NCBI GenBank assembly: GCA_024372495.1
Contig: CP099977.1
Location: 2,108,001 to 2,172,000 of the forward strand
Reading direction: 5' to 3'
Length of the DNA: 64,000 nt
DNA from: Pseudarthrobacter sp. Fe7
GTDB lineage: Bacteria > Actinomycetota > Actinomycetes > Actinomycetales > Micrococcaceae
In this document: piece after piece, positions 18,006 to 28,084 of the stretch
How positions within the stretch are numbered: position 1 is the first letter of the stretch
Layout: every line of letters starts with the position of its first letter
Notes under the pieces: model-generated
Database searches by the model: none
Told to the model about the DNA's origin: nothing
What the model saw: only the letters and a program-made list of their open reading frames with translations
Translations under genes and position numbers: made by a program

Positions 18006-19018
18006 TAGCGCGGAACGGGGACGGACGCCAGAATGCTGCCCAGGACGTCGTCCACCCGGACCCCGTCCATCTGGGCTTCGGGCTGAAGCGCCACACGGTG
18101 CCGCAGGCAGGGCAAGGCCAGCGCCTTGACGTCGTCCGGCGTGACGAAAGGACGCCCCGAGAGCCAGGCCCAGGACCTGGAGGTGTTGAGCAGCGCGCTA
18201 GCCCCGCGTGGTGAGACGCCAAGCTGGAAGGAGGGGGCGGCCCTGGTGGCACGGACCAGGTCGACGATGTAGCCGATGATTTCCGGTTCCACCGCCACCC
18301 CGGCCACTGCCTCGCGTGCGCGTTGCAGGTCCTCCGCGCCGGCCACCGCCCGGACGCCTGCGGCTGCCAGGTCGCGGGGGTCGAAACCGGCGGCATGGCG
18401 GCGGATGACCTCAATCTCCTCGCCGCGGCCGGGCAAGGGCATGGTGAGTTTGAGCAGGAAGCGGTCCAGCTGTGCCTCGGGCAGGGGATAGGTACCCTCG
18501 TACTCCACAGGGTTCTGGGTGGCAGCCACCAGGAACGGCGCCGGCAGCCGCCTGGAGGTACCGTCTACGGACACCTGCCGCTCTTCCATGGCTTCGAGGA
18601 GTGAGGCCTGGGTTTTCGGCGGGGTCCTGTTGATCTCGTCGGCCAACAGGAGGTTGGTGAAGACGGGTCCCTCCCGGAAGTTGAATTCGGATGTATGCGC
18701 GTCGTAGACCAGGGAGCCCGTGACGTCGCCCGGCATGAGGTCGGGGGTGAACTGGACCCGCTTGGTGTCCAGGCTCAGGGCGGAGGACAGGGCCCGGACC
18801 AGCAGGGTCTTCGCTACTCCGGGAACGCCTTCCAGCAGCACGTGCCCCTGCGAAAGCAGGGCAATCAGGAGGCCCGTGACCGTGGCGTCCTGTCCCACCA
18901 CTGCCTTTGCCACCTCACGGCGGACAGCAAGCAGCGCCTGCCGTGCGCCGTCGTCGTCCACTTGGCTGTTGGGGCCAACCGGGCTAAGGACCCCTGGCCC
19001 ACTGCTCTGTTCACTCAT
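18005..19018 (-). CDS. MoxR family AAA+ ATPase
   Basis: Chaperone-like AAA+ ATPase of 337 residues, cytoplasmic. Walker A is GVPGVAKT, Walker B sits in LLLADEINRTPPKTQASLLEAMEE, and sensor 1 is VAATQNPVEYEGTYPLPEAQ; the arginine finger region follows (LDRFLLKLTMPLP). The lid helices end with FVTPDDVKALALPCLRHRVAL. It sits in the standard MoxR-DUF58 arrangement and overlaps both neighbours by four bases or fewer. MoxR proteins assist assembly or activation of von Willebrand-type partners, here presumably the DUF58 protein. Confidence 0.92.
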   Translation of the reverse strand: MSEQSSGPGVLSPVGPNSQVDDDGARQALLAVRREVAKAVVGQDATVTGLLIALLSQGHVLLEGVPGVAKTLLVRALSSALSLDTKRVQFTPDLMPGDVTGSLVYDAHTSEFNFREGPVFTNLLLADEINRTPPKTQASLLEAMEERQVSVDGTSRRLPAPFLVAATQNPVEYEGTYPLPEAQLDRFLLKLTMPLPGRGEEIEVIRRHAAGFDPRDLAAAGVRAVAGAEDLQRAREAVAGVAVEPEIIGYIVDLVRATRAAPSFQLGVSPRGASALLNTSRSWAWLSGRPFVTPDDVKALALPCLRHRVALQPEAQMDGVRVDDVLGSILASVPVPR

Positions 19019-20231
19019 CGGGTCATGACCTCTTTCTCCAGTTTGTCCAGGGCCTGGGACCAGGCCACCAGGCGGGCTTCGGTTTTGGGGTGTTCGTTGA
19101 CCAGCGTGCGGACGCCGGCGGCATCCACGCCGAGCAGCCGGGCTGCCGCGGCGATCGTGTCCTCAGCGGTGCTGCCGGGGCCCAGGCGCAGTTTCCCGGA
19201 GAGCCGCACCAGCAGCCCGGCCCGGAGATTGTCCCTGGCGTAATCGATGGCGCGTGCGTCCTGGTAGAGCCGGGCACGTCCCTCCGCAGTCTCAACAGCC
19301 TTGACCACCACCGGCAACGGCTCGAACACCAGCGGGCCGTGGCGGCGGCCCCGCCAGACGACGGCAGCGAGGGCCACCAGCAGCAGCCAGGGGCCCAGGA
19401 AGCGGGCCCAGCCCGGGGCAAGGTCGTCCAGGGTCTTGCCGGACCCGTTCCCCGCTGCGTCCTCGAGCGAGGGCAGGTACCAGACGAGGTCCCGTGACGA
19501 TCCAAGCATCCGGACGGCCAGCGCAGCGTTTCCCGCTCGTCAAGTTTGTCGTTCCCCAGGACGGCCGTGCTGCCCAGAACGGCCAGTCGGCCGCCTTCGC
19601 TGACCGCAAGCATCCCGGCGGTTCCTGCCGTGCGGAAGCAGGTGGTGCCGCCGTCGTACACCAAGCCCCCTTGGCCCGTGATTTGTCCCGCTGCTTCGGC
19701 GTCGGGCTGGGGACAGCCGGGGTCCAGGACCGGAAAGCCGTCCGGGACGACGCCTGCCTGGCGGATGCCGCGGCCCAGGGCGGTGAGGGTTTCCAGCCTG
19801 GGGGAGACCACCACCACTTTGTCCGCGGCCGACATCAGGGCGGCCAGCTGCGGCTCACCCAGGATGCCATTCCTGTCATAGAGCAGGAGGGTGGGGGCGG
19901 AGCCGGAGCGCAGATCGTCCATCGCGGCGTCGAACCGGGCGGGGGTGTGGACAGAGACCCCGTGCCGGCCCAGGATTTCGCCAAGTGCCCGCGCCCCCTC
20001 CGGCCCGGCGTTATGGACGGAGAGGCGGACGGTGTCACCCTTGGGAGCGAGCTGAGTGCCGATGATCAGTGCCAGCGCAGCTGCCACCACCACTGCCGCT
20101 GCCGCTGCGCCGCGGTGCTGCCGCAACCAGCCCATGGACATGCGGCCCGGGAGTTTCCGGCCTGCCGGCGGGCCGGCGGCTTCCTGCGTATCCTGTGCAT
20201 GCACCGTGCCGGCACGGATGGGATCGCTCAT
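19015..20231 (-). CDS. DUF4350 domain membrane protein (one frame break)
   Basis: Membrane protein of about 405 residues with a DUF4350 domain. One helix near residue 40 (AAAAAVVVAAALALIIGTQLA) leads to an extracytoplasmic domain that starts APKGDTVRLSVHNAGPEGARALGEIL in two parts, a GIFT/GATase-like fold. A second helix follows (FLGPWLLLVALAAVVWRG) and then a cytoplasmic helical tail. The frame breaks at about 19523, where GCGCAGCG should read GCGCCAGCG; the correction joins DERETLALAVR to MLGSSRDLVWYLP. Function is unknown; it always travels with MoxR and DUF58 genes. It overlaps both neighbours by four bases. Confidence 0.75.
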
Positions 20232-20863
20232 GGCAGCGGCACCCCACTGGCGGCAGCGGGTTTCAGGGCTTCCAATGTTGCGTCAAGGGACACCATGTCT
20301 TGATAGTCGGCACGGCCTGCTCTCCGGTTTCCGTACCGGATGCCGTCAAAAGTGGCCGCCGCGTGGGCAAGGCGCCGGAATTCACTGGTGAAATGCACGG
20401 CCAATGCCTGCGCGGCCTCGTCCGCGGTCCTGCCCGGCAGGGGATCGAGGATGGTCCGGTTTTCGGCGCTTCGGACCACTGCACGGAAACGGTCGACGAC
20501 GGCGTCCCCCCAGTTTCCGGCTGCGGCCGCGGCTTCAGCGCGGTCCCTGTAGTCCGCGGCCCCAAGGACGGTTTCCCTTTCGAACACGTCGTTGGCCTGC
20601 CGGACACGTGCGTTCAGCCGGGGGCGGGCCAGGATGATGGCGGCCGCGATGATGGCGGCGATGACAAGGGCGATAACGGGGCTGGGCACCGGCGCGGTGT
20701 CCCCGCGCGACCCGTCCAGGGACTGCAGCCAATCAATGACGTTCCGCCACAGGGTGTCCAGCCAGGATGGGGCAGCATCCCGGTATTCAGGTTTGGCCAG
20801 CTCTTCTGCTGCCCAATGCCGCGCCTCCTCGGCGCCGGGCAACAGCGGCGGTTCAGCGGCCAT
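20228..20863 (-). CDS. DUF4129 domain membrane protein
   Basis: Protein of 211 residues with one central helix (VIALVIAAIIAAAIILARPR) and a C-terminal DUF4129 domain recognisable by AEAAAAAGNWGDAVVDRFRA and DPLPGRTADEAAQALA. DUF4129 domains are often found C-terminal to transglutaminase-like proteins in MoxR operons; here it is free-standing. The start ATG at 20863 (MAAEPPLLPGAEEARHWAAE) overlaps the end of the preceding membrane-protein gene by 11 bases. The longer open frame to 21277 is antisense-like shadow of that gene. The role is unknown. Confidence 0.75.
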   Translation of the reverse strand: MAAEPPLLPGAEEARHWAAEELAKPEYRDAAPSWLDTLWRNVIDWLQSLDGSRGDTAPVPSPVIALVIAAIIAAAIILARPRLNARVRQANDVFERETVLGAADYRDRAEAAAAAGNWGDAVVDRFRAVVRSAENRTILDPLPGRTADEAAQALAVHFTSEFRRLAHAAATFDGIRYGNRRAGRADYQDMVSLDATLEALKPAAASGVPLP

Positions 20864-22347
20864 ACGGCCATGCCCCCGGCGCCGTCCCGTAGCCGGGGTA
20901 CGGGCTGCTTCCGCCCTGGGCAGGCCGGCCCGGGATGCCGCCGGGATCCGCCCCGGATTCCAGGCTCGCGCAGCAGCGTGATGTCCAGTCCGTCCTTGCG
21001 CATGCGCAGGTCCATGTAGAGCAATGCCATGACCGACGTTTGGAAGGCGTAGCCCACTGCGCCCACCAGGGCCCCCAGCACCGCAGTCAGGATGCCGATG
21101 GCTGCGGTCAGCGTTGCGTCCTGTCCGCGGCCGCCGTGTGGCGAGACCACCCCCGACAGGACCGAGGGCAGGAGGCTTGCAGGAATCAGGACCACCTGCG
21201 TGATGACGGCGACCAGGATGCCGACCACCAGCGTGATGCCCAGGATCCGCCACCAGTTTGCCCGGGTGAGTTCCCAAGACCGGCGGAGTCCGGCAAAGGC
21301 GCCCAATTCTTCGATGACGACGGCGGCAGGAGCCACCATGAGCTTGATTGCCACCCAGAGGAACACCACGGCGAAGCCCATCATCAGGGGGATGACCAGC
21401 AGTGCGGCCGCGCCACGGACATTGGAGAAGAGGAGCACGATGAGGAGGAAGAAGAGCGTCATCGTGACTATGGCCGCTGCCACCAGCACCGCCGCCAGCC
21501 TGGCCAGCGCACCGATCCGTGAACGCACCAGGGACAGCATGCGGCGGAAACTGGTGGGCCGGTTCAGCACGGCCCGGGCCACGGGGACCACCATGGCGCC
21601 CTGGAGGACAACAGACATGAACACGGACAGGATTGACAGCAGGGCAAAGGTAGCCATCAGCCCGATCCCCAGGGAGGCGGCCTCAGCCCTGCTTGCCGTC
21701 TGCGCCCAGGATTGAATGGACCCTGACGACGTCGCAACGATTCCTGTGAGTACTGCGGCGAGGATGGCTGACAGCGATTGCGCCAGGAGGCCGGCGCCGA
21801 GCATCGCCTTGGCGTTGCGCCTGATGGCCTGGAACGACCCGTCCAGGACTTCCCCGAACATCAGTGGCCGCAATGGAATGATGCCCGGTTTCGGCGGGGC
21901 CACATAGCGGGGCTGCCCGTAGGGGGAGCCACCATAGGGCGCACCGGGGAACGGCGGCCCGTTGTAGGGGGAACCGGTGTACGGCTGCCCACCGTAGGGG
22001 TGGGTGCCGGGATATGTTCCACCGGGGTACGGAGCGTTCCCGCCCGGGTATGGTCCGCCCTGTTGCCACTGGGGCGGTTGCGGCTGCACTGGAGGCTGCT
22101 GCTGCCATGCCCGCCGCTCGTCCCGCTCGGGTGCCGGCTGCCCGGCCTGTCCTGTGTTCCACTGATGTCCCGTGTTCCACTGCTGCCCGGCGTCCGTTTG
22201 CTGCCCTGCCGGCGGCGCCCACGGCTGCTCCCAATCCGGCGGAGTGAGGCCGCGCCCGTCGTCAGCGGCGGATCCGCCGTCGTCATCAGCCTTCCCCGGC
22301 CACGACGGCGTTGGTTCCCCGGGCTGCTCCGGCTCCTGTGGTGACAC
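20853..22347 (-). CDS. Polytopic membrane protein with Pro/Gly/Tyr-rich N-terminus (one frame break)
   Basis: Membrane protein of about 497 residues, resembling the glycerophosphodiester phosphodiesterase membrane-domain family without a catalytic domain. I chose the GTG at 22347 (VSPQEPEQPGEP) because GGAGGAAA lies upstream. The first ~170 residues are disordered and contain repeated PY-G units (HPYGGQPYTGSPYNGPP). About six hydrophobic helices follow, for example AMLGAGLLAQSLSAILAAVL and ALLVIPLMMGFAVVFLWVA. The frame breaks at 20961-20967 (plus strand CAGGCTC, i.e. GAGCCTG on the coding strand); removing one base gives LLRELESGADPGGIPG and the stop at 20853. It is the first gene of the MoxR operon. 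Confidence 0.7.
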
Positions 22348-22433
22348 TGATTTCCTCCCCCATATCAGTCCGCCTGCACTGCGGGCCGCCCTCGAAAGGT
22401 GCGCGCGTGCGGCGCAGAACATGACCCCAAGAC

Positions 22434-22439
22434 TATAGT
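22434..22439. promoter_or_regulatory. Possible shared -10 region between mtrA and the MoxR operon
   Basis: TATAGT sits inside the 8-base palindrome ACTATAGT, so the same bases can be read as a -10 element in either direction between the two divergent genes. No good -35 is visible, so this is tentative. Confidence 0.3.
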
Positions 22440-22523
22440 TCCGGCGCCGGACGGCCTAGTGTCCCGCCATGCCGACAGGCCGCTCAACAGGACAAACCCA
22501 TCCCGATAAGGGAATATATAGCT

Positions 22524-23198
22524 ATGAAGGCACGCATTCTGGTGGTAGATGATGATGAAGCGCTGGCCGAGATGATTGGAATTGTCCTCCGTAATGACGG
22601 CTTCGAGCCGGTCTTTTGCGCCGACGGCGCCCAGGCCCTCGACGTTTTCCGGTCATCGCGGCCGGACCTTGTCCTGCTCGACCTGATGCTTCCCGGCATG
22701 GATGGCATCGAGGTCTGCCGCCAGATTCGCGGCGAGTCGGACGTCCCCATCGTCATGCTGACCGCCAAGTCGGATACCTCCGACGTCGTCCGCGGACTGG
22801 AATCCGGTGCCGACGACTACGTGCCGAAGCCCTTCAAGCCCGCCGAGCCTGGTGGCGCGTGTTCGCGCGCGCCTTCGCCCGGGGGACCAGAAGGCCCCGA
22901 AACGCTTAAGATCGCTGACATCACCATCGACGTTGCCGGGCACACCGTCAGCAGGGGAGGTGACCGGATCTCCCTGACGCCGCTGGAATTCGATCTCCTG
23001 GTGGCGCTTGCCCGCAAGCCCTGGCAGGTCTTCACCCGCGAACTGCTCCTGGAGCAGGTCTGGGGCTACCGCCACGCCGCAGATACCCGCCTGGTCAATG
23101 TCCATGTCCAGCGCCTGCGGTCCAAGATCGAGCAGGACCCGGAAGCTCCGGAAGTTGTGTTGACGGTGCGTGGTGTCGGCTACAAAGCAGGGGTCTGA
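22524..23198 (+). CDS. mtrA: Response regulator MtrA (two compensating indels)
   Basis: OmpR-type response regulator, 224 residues, controlling cell-wall, division and replication genes in actinobacteria. The receiver domain has the acidic pair DDDEA, the phospho-acceptor aspartate in LVLLDLMLPGMDG, and the conserved threonine and lysine (VMLTAKSD, VPKPFKP). The DNA-binding winged helix is intact (TPLEFDLLVALARKPWQVF, then VQRLRSKIEQDPE). Between them, 22845-22851 (GAGCCTG) has one C too many and about 22899 (GGCCCCGAAAC) one G too few. The frame therefore stays open, but about 17 residues from 109 on are garbled; the corrected linker reads PAELVARVRARLRPGDQKAP. It is followed by mtrB and lpqB. 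Confidence 0.95.
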   Translation: MKARILVVDDDEALAEMIGIVLRNDGFEPVFCADGAQALDVFRSSRPDLVLLDLMLPGMDGIEVCRQIRGESDVPIVMLTAKSDTSDVVRGLESGADDYVPKPFKPAEPGGACSRAPSPGGPEGPETLKIADITIDVAGHTVSRGGDRISLTPLEFDLLVALARKPWQVFTRELLLEQVWGYRHAADTRLVNVHVQRLRSKIEQDPEAPEVVLTVRGVGYKAGV

Positions 23199-23258
23199 CC
23201 CCGCCGCGCAGGACGGGGAACCGGATCAGCGCGCAACCCCGCCCCCGCGGATCCAGGC

Positions 23259-25157
23259 TTGAGCGAGGCCGGCGATGCCCAGGGCGGTGCCAGCCTTGAG
23301 GAAGCCGCCCCCGGCGCCGGCCAGGGCAGCACGGCGCAGGACGGCGTGGAGGACGGCGCTACCGGCGCTCCCGGCCTCCGGCATATAGCGTTCCGCGCAC
23401 GGATCTGGCAGCGTCGCGCCCTGATCGTGGCCCTGCGGGTGGCAAAGCTGGTCCGGACTGGTGTCAGCCGCTTCCTTCCAGGGCTGAGGTACCTTGGCCG
23501 GGCGCTGCAGCAGCGCTGGCGCCGGTCCCTCCAGTTCCGCACCGTCCTCACCACCCTGATGCTTGCCGTGACCTCGTTCGCTGTCGTCGGTGCCTACCTG
23601 TCCAACCAGATCGCCAACAACCTGTTCCAGGAGCGGCTGACACAGGCGGAATCCGAGACCCGCTACAACGTCAAGCAGGTCCAGGAGACGTTCGACGGCG
23701 CCCAGGTCACCGACCAGTCCAGCGTCATCACCCTGGTCTCGGACACGCTCAGCGCCGTGGAAGGGCGCGGTTCGGTCATCCAAAGGCGCTACGTTTTTGA
23801 GGCGGTGCCCAATCAGACCAAACCCCGCAACCGCTGGGTGGAGTCCCGCGCGTCCGACCAGCTGACGGTCAGCGTCATCCCCCCTGAGCTGCGCAAGGCA
23901 GTCCAGGAGTCAGGGAAGGACCAGTATTGGGCATCGACCGTTATTCCCGTGGGGACCGAGGACCGGCCGGGAATCGCCGTCGGCAACAAAGTGACCTTCA
24001 ACGGCACGGTTTACGAGCTCTATCTGATCTACGACCTCAACACGGCCCAGCAGACGCTGAATGAGATCCAAAGCGTCCTCTGGGCCGGCGGTGCGGTACT
24101 GGTCCTGCTGATCGGCGCTGTCGCCTGGTATGTCACGCGCAACGTGGTCAGCCCGGTCAGCCACGCCGCCATGGTTTCCGAGAAGCTCGCAGCCGGCCAG
24201 CTGCAGGAGCGCATGGTTGTCAAAGGTGAGGACGAAGTGGCCCGGCTTGGTGCCTCCTTCAACCACATGGCGGCCAGCCTGCAGGAGCAGATCACCCAGT
24301 GGCCACACTCTCGCAAATGCAGCAGCGCTTTGTGTCCGATGTCTCGCACGAGCTGAGGACGCCCCTGACCACCGTCCGGATGGCCGCGGAGGTTCTCTAC
24401 GACGCCCGGGACGACTTTGACCCCATCAACAAACGGTCCGCCGAGCCTGCTCTACAACCAGGTGGAGCGGTTCCAGTCCCTGCTCTCCGACCTTCTGGAA
24501 ATCAGCCGCTTCGATGCAGGCGTGGCAGAGTTGGATGCTGAACCTGAAGACCTCGTCCAGGTCATCGCCCACGTCATTGAGGGAGCGGCGCCGGTCGCAG
24601 CTGAGTATGGCTCGGAAATCCACTTCACGGTTCCCGACCGCGCGGTGATTGTGGAAATGGACGCCCGGCGAATCGACAGGATCCTGCGGAACCTCATCCT
24701 CAACGCGGTGGAGCACGGTGAGGGCAACCCCGTGACCGTAACGGTCGCGGCAAATGAGGCGGCAGTGGGCGTTTCTGTCCGGGACCACGGGATTGGAATG
24801 GACCCATCGCAAGCGGCCCGGGTCTTCGACAGGTTCTGGCGTGCCGATCCTGCCCGCGCCCGCACCACGGGAGGCAGTGGCCTGGGGCTGTCCATCGCCA
24901 TGGAGGACACCAAGCTGCACCACGGGTGGCTGCAGGCATGGGGAAGGAAGGGCGACGGCGCCAACTTCCGGCTGACCCTTCCGCTGCGCCAGGACGGCGA
25001 AATCACCGAGTCGCCTGTGCAGCTGGAACCGAAGGACGCCACCATTCCGGGAGCGCCCGGAAGCATCCCCGGGGAACAGGACTATAAGAACATGCTGCTG
25101 CTGCAGACTGGTGCGGTCGGCCCCGCTCCGGTGCGGCCCCCCAAGGAGACGCCATGA
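23259..25157 (+). CDS. mtrB: Sensor histidine kinase MtrB (two frame breaks)
   Basis: Membrane sensor kinase of about 632 residues, partner of MtrA. The order is a disordered start, first helix ([20 protein letters not shown]), extracellular sensor domain, second helix ([20 protein letters not shown]), HAMP, HisKA with phospho-accepting histidine in [16 protein letters not shown], and HATPase with N-box [12 protein letters not shown] and [20 protein letters not shown]. Breaks: a C is missing at 24299/24300 (CAGTGG for CAGCTGG, giving [14 protein letters not shown]), and a C is extra at 24443-24449 (GAGCCTG, giving [13 protein letters not shown]). The TTG start at 23259 is the best available but uncertain. 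The stop overlaps the lpqB ATG by four bases. Confidence 0.93.
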
Positions 25158-26870
25158 GGGCCTCGACGCGCCACGCCAGATACCCCGCAGCGGTGCTCGT
25201 GCTGCTCATTGTCCTCCTGTCTGGCTGCGCGCGGATCCCCACATCAGGCCCCGTGGGTAAGAGCAGCGAAAGCAGCGCCGGAAACGTCAACGCACCCGTC
25301 TTCCTTCCCGCGGCACCCCAGCCAGGTGCGTCCCCTGAGACAATCATCGACTACTTTTACCGGGCCGGCAGCGGCTACGAGGACGACTACGCGGTAGCCC
25401 GCCAGTACCTGACGCAGGCCTCGGCCGTGTCCTGGAAACCGGATAAACGCGCGCTGGTTTACCGGGAAGCACGCGTTGTCCCCACAGCAACGGAAAACGT
25501 CTTCAACTATGAGCTGGATGTCTCCTACACCGTGGACGCCGACGGCGTCGCCACCCAGTCCCCGCCGGGAACGGTGGAACGCATCCCGGTGACGGTGACC
25601 CAAGTGGACGGCGAGTGGCGGATCTCGGCGATTCCGGACGGGACCGCCATTGCTGAGGAAACCTTCAAGGTGATCTATGGCGCCTACCCCATCTACTTTT
25701 ACGACCCCACCTTTACCTACGCCATCCCGGATGTCCGATGGTTCCTGAAGAACAAAACCGTCAAAGCCATGACCAGCGCGCTGCTGGCCGGTCCCGCACC
25801 CTACCTTCGCGGCGCCGTCGCCAGCGCATTCCCCTCCGGCATCAAGCTGGCCCGTGAGTCAGTCCCGGTGGTCTCCGGCGCCGCGCAGGTGGACCTGACG
25901 GCTAAGGAGCTGACGGAAACCTCGGCGGAGGACCGGCTGCGCATGCAGATGCAGCTGACCCTGACGTTCCGCAGCCAGCCCGATGTGGTCAATGTTGAGC
26001 TGCGTGCCAACCAGGACCTGGTCCGGGTGGAGGACAACGGGGCGGTTCTTCCTCCCGTGCTGGATAAAACTGTGCCGTCGCGCCAGATCGCCATCAGTGG
26101 AAATGAACTGGTGCGCTACGAAAACAACCGCGTCTCGCCATTGCGCGATATGCAGCCGGTCTCTGCCCTCAACCCGCGATACCCTGCGGAGTCGCCGGTC
26201 TCGCAGGCTGCGGCCTTCCTCGATGACGGCCGCACCACTTTGTACAGCATCACCCCGGGCCAGCCCGCCCGAGCCCTGACCACGCGCAGCACCCTCAGCC
26301 GGCCGTCGTTCAGTGTCACCGACTGGGTGTGGACGGCCGGGCCGGGCGCCACTGGCGCCACCGAAGTTGCGGCGTTCCGCCCCAGCGGGGTGGCGGAGGG
26401 GGCTCCCGTCCCGTCCGTGACCCTGGCGCCGTCGTGGCTTGCCGGCCGGACGGTGAAGGAGTTCCGGATTTCGCGCGACGGCGTGCGGGCGCTGGTCATC
26501 TCCGAGCAGAACGGCAAATCAAAGGTTCAGGTGACCGGTGTGATCCGCGCCGGCGACGGCACGCCGCGCGAACTGACCTCACCGATCACCCTGGTCAGTG
26601 CTGGCGACCCGGACCAAGGGGTGTGGGTGAACGGGACCACCGTCGCCGTGATGAAGGAGGCAGCCGGGGCCAACGTCACGCCGGAGCCTGCTGTCCCTCA
26701 CATCCGGGCAGCCGCAGCAGCTGGCTCCGTGGCCCGGCCTGGTTGCCATCAGCGCCGGGAATGGTGCCGATGACATCTACGTCCAGTCCGGGGAGGGTAT
26801 CTTCCAGCGCCTCGGCAACGGCTGGTCGCCCCAGATCAAAGGCCCAATCGATCCCGCGTTTCCCGGCTGA
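25154..26870 (+). CDS. lpqB: Lipoprotein LpqB (one frame break)
   Basis: Secreted lipoprotein that modulates the MtrAB system; about 571 residues. The signal peptide ends LLSGCARIP, with the lipidated cysteine. A GerMN-like domain is followed by a beta-propeller domain. Stretches such as [20 protein letters not shown] and [20 protein letters not shown] fit the family. The frame breaks at 26684-26690 (GAGCCTG); removing one C gives [20 protein letters not shown] and continues through [19 protein letters not shown] to the stop at 26870. It is coupled to mtrB by an ATGA overlap, the mtrA-mtrB-lpqB order of actinobacteria. Confidence 0.93.
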
Positions 26871-26938
26871 CGCCTGCAGGTAGTCAGAGGCATCATCTTC
26901 AGGCGCTTTATCCACATAGCCGCGCCAGGGACTCCTGC

Positions 26939-27940
26939 GTGTCCCGGCCACTGGCCCACAATGGGACAGTGAAGGGGATATCCGACGGAAATGGCACAAC
27001 AGGTCACGGGCACCGGGCGAGCGGGGGAACGGACCCTGACCTTCAACCGCCGCCACCCTGGGCGGCACTGCACAGGGGAGAACACGCGGCCGCCCTCCTG
27101 CGCCTTGTTGATTGGCTTTCCGGCGCAGCGGCAGATCTCCTCGCCCTGGCGGTGCCGGTGGACTGCGTGTGCTGCGGGGCGGAGGACCGGACCCTTTGCG
27201 CATCCTGCAGCAACCGCATCCGCCAACTGACACGGCAACCCTTCCGGGCGGAAAGCGGCGCACCCGCCCTGATGGACGTCGATGGGACCATCAGGCTGCC
27301 GGTCGTGGCTGCGGGCGTGTACCGGGATGAGTTGGCGCAGGGCCTGCTGTCGTTCAAACGGCACGGCCAATACCAGCTTGGCAGAAGCCTTGGCAGGGGG
27401 CTCGCGGTGGCGGTCAGGGCGGCAGTCACTGGCGGCAACGGGTTCCTGCTGGTTCCGGTGCCCACCGGCACAGCAGCGTACGTCAAGCGGGGTTTCAGCC
27501 CGGTCCACCTGCTCCTGAAGGAGGCGGCAGGGCAACTTCCAGGGCTCGATGTTGCCGACGTCCTGCGCAAAAAGCCGGGTGCCGGTTCCCTGTGGCCCGG
27601 AGGGCACATGGGGTCAGGAGGCCACAGAGGACTGGCTGGCCAAAAGGGTCTTGGCAGGGGAGCCCGCTCGCAGCGCGTCCGCGGATCCATGCAAGCCAAA
27701 TCCGGCGCCCGGACAAGTGTCTCCGGGCGCCCCTGCATCATCATCGACGACGTCCTGACAACCGGCGCCACCATCGGTGAAGCAGCCCGGGCCCTGCATC
27801 TGGCAGGCGCCAAAGTCAGGGGCGCCGTCGTCCTTGCGGCGACACGCCCACCGGATGCCACGGACCCGGGCACTCAGGGCGCCGCCGCGCACGGGATACA
27901 CCGTGAATTAGAAAAAAATAAACCGGGAAAGGATGAATAA
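26939..27940 (+). CDS. comF: ComF family phosphoribosyltransferase-like protein
   Basis: ComFC-type protein of up to 333 residues. Four cysteines near residue 80-95 (DCVCCGAEDRTLCASCSNRI) form the N-terminal zinc motif of the family. The phosphoribosyltransferase half keeps VPTGTAAYVKRGFSPVHLLLK and the PRPP-binding loop CIIIDDVLTTGATIGEAARAL. Relatives act in DNA uptake or repair, but enzymatic substrates are not settled. The GTG start at 26939 gives an N-terminal extension of about 60 residues before the zinc motif; a later start is possible. It sits between lpqB and hpf, as in Mycobacterium. The frame is intact. Confidence 0.85.
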   Translation: MSRPLAHNGTVKGISDGNGTTGHGHRASGGTDPDLQPPPPWAALHRGEHAAALLRLVDWLSGAAADLLALAVPVDCVCCGAEDRTLCASCSNRIRQLTRQPFRAESGAPALMDVDGTIRLPVVAAGVYRDELAQGLLSFKRHGQYQLGRSLGRGLAVAVRAAVTGGNGFLLVPVPTGTAAYVKRGFSPVHLLLKEAAGQLPGLDVADVLRKKPGAGSLWPGGHMGSGGHRGLAGQKGLGRGARSQRVRGSMQAKSGARTSVSGRPCIIIDDVLTTGATIGEAARALHLAGAKVRGAVVLAATRPPDATDPGTQGAAAHGIHRELEKNKPGKDE

Positions 27941-28084
27941 CGGGTGGCTATGAACTAACGTCGGTGGTGGGTACCAAGAACAGAATGTACCTTTCGATGG
28001 CGGCTCGGAGAGGGGCTCGACTGTCAGGCAGCCCGGCCCAAGGAAGCGCCGCCGTCGTGTCACCGAAGTCATTTGGAGGGCACC

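Noticed and set aside
21880..22070. Short PY-G repeat tract as a CRISPR or satellite array
   Set aside because: The repetition is at the protein level with variable DNA units and no spacers of constant length; it encodes the disordered N-terminus of a membrane protein.
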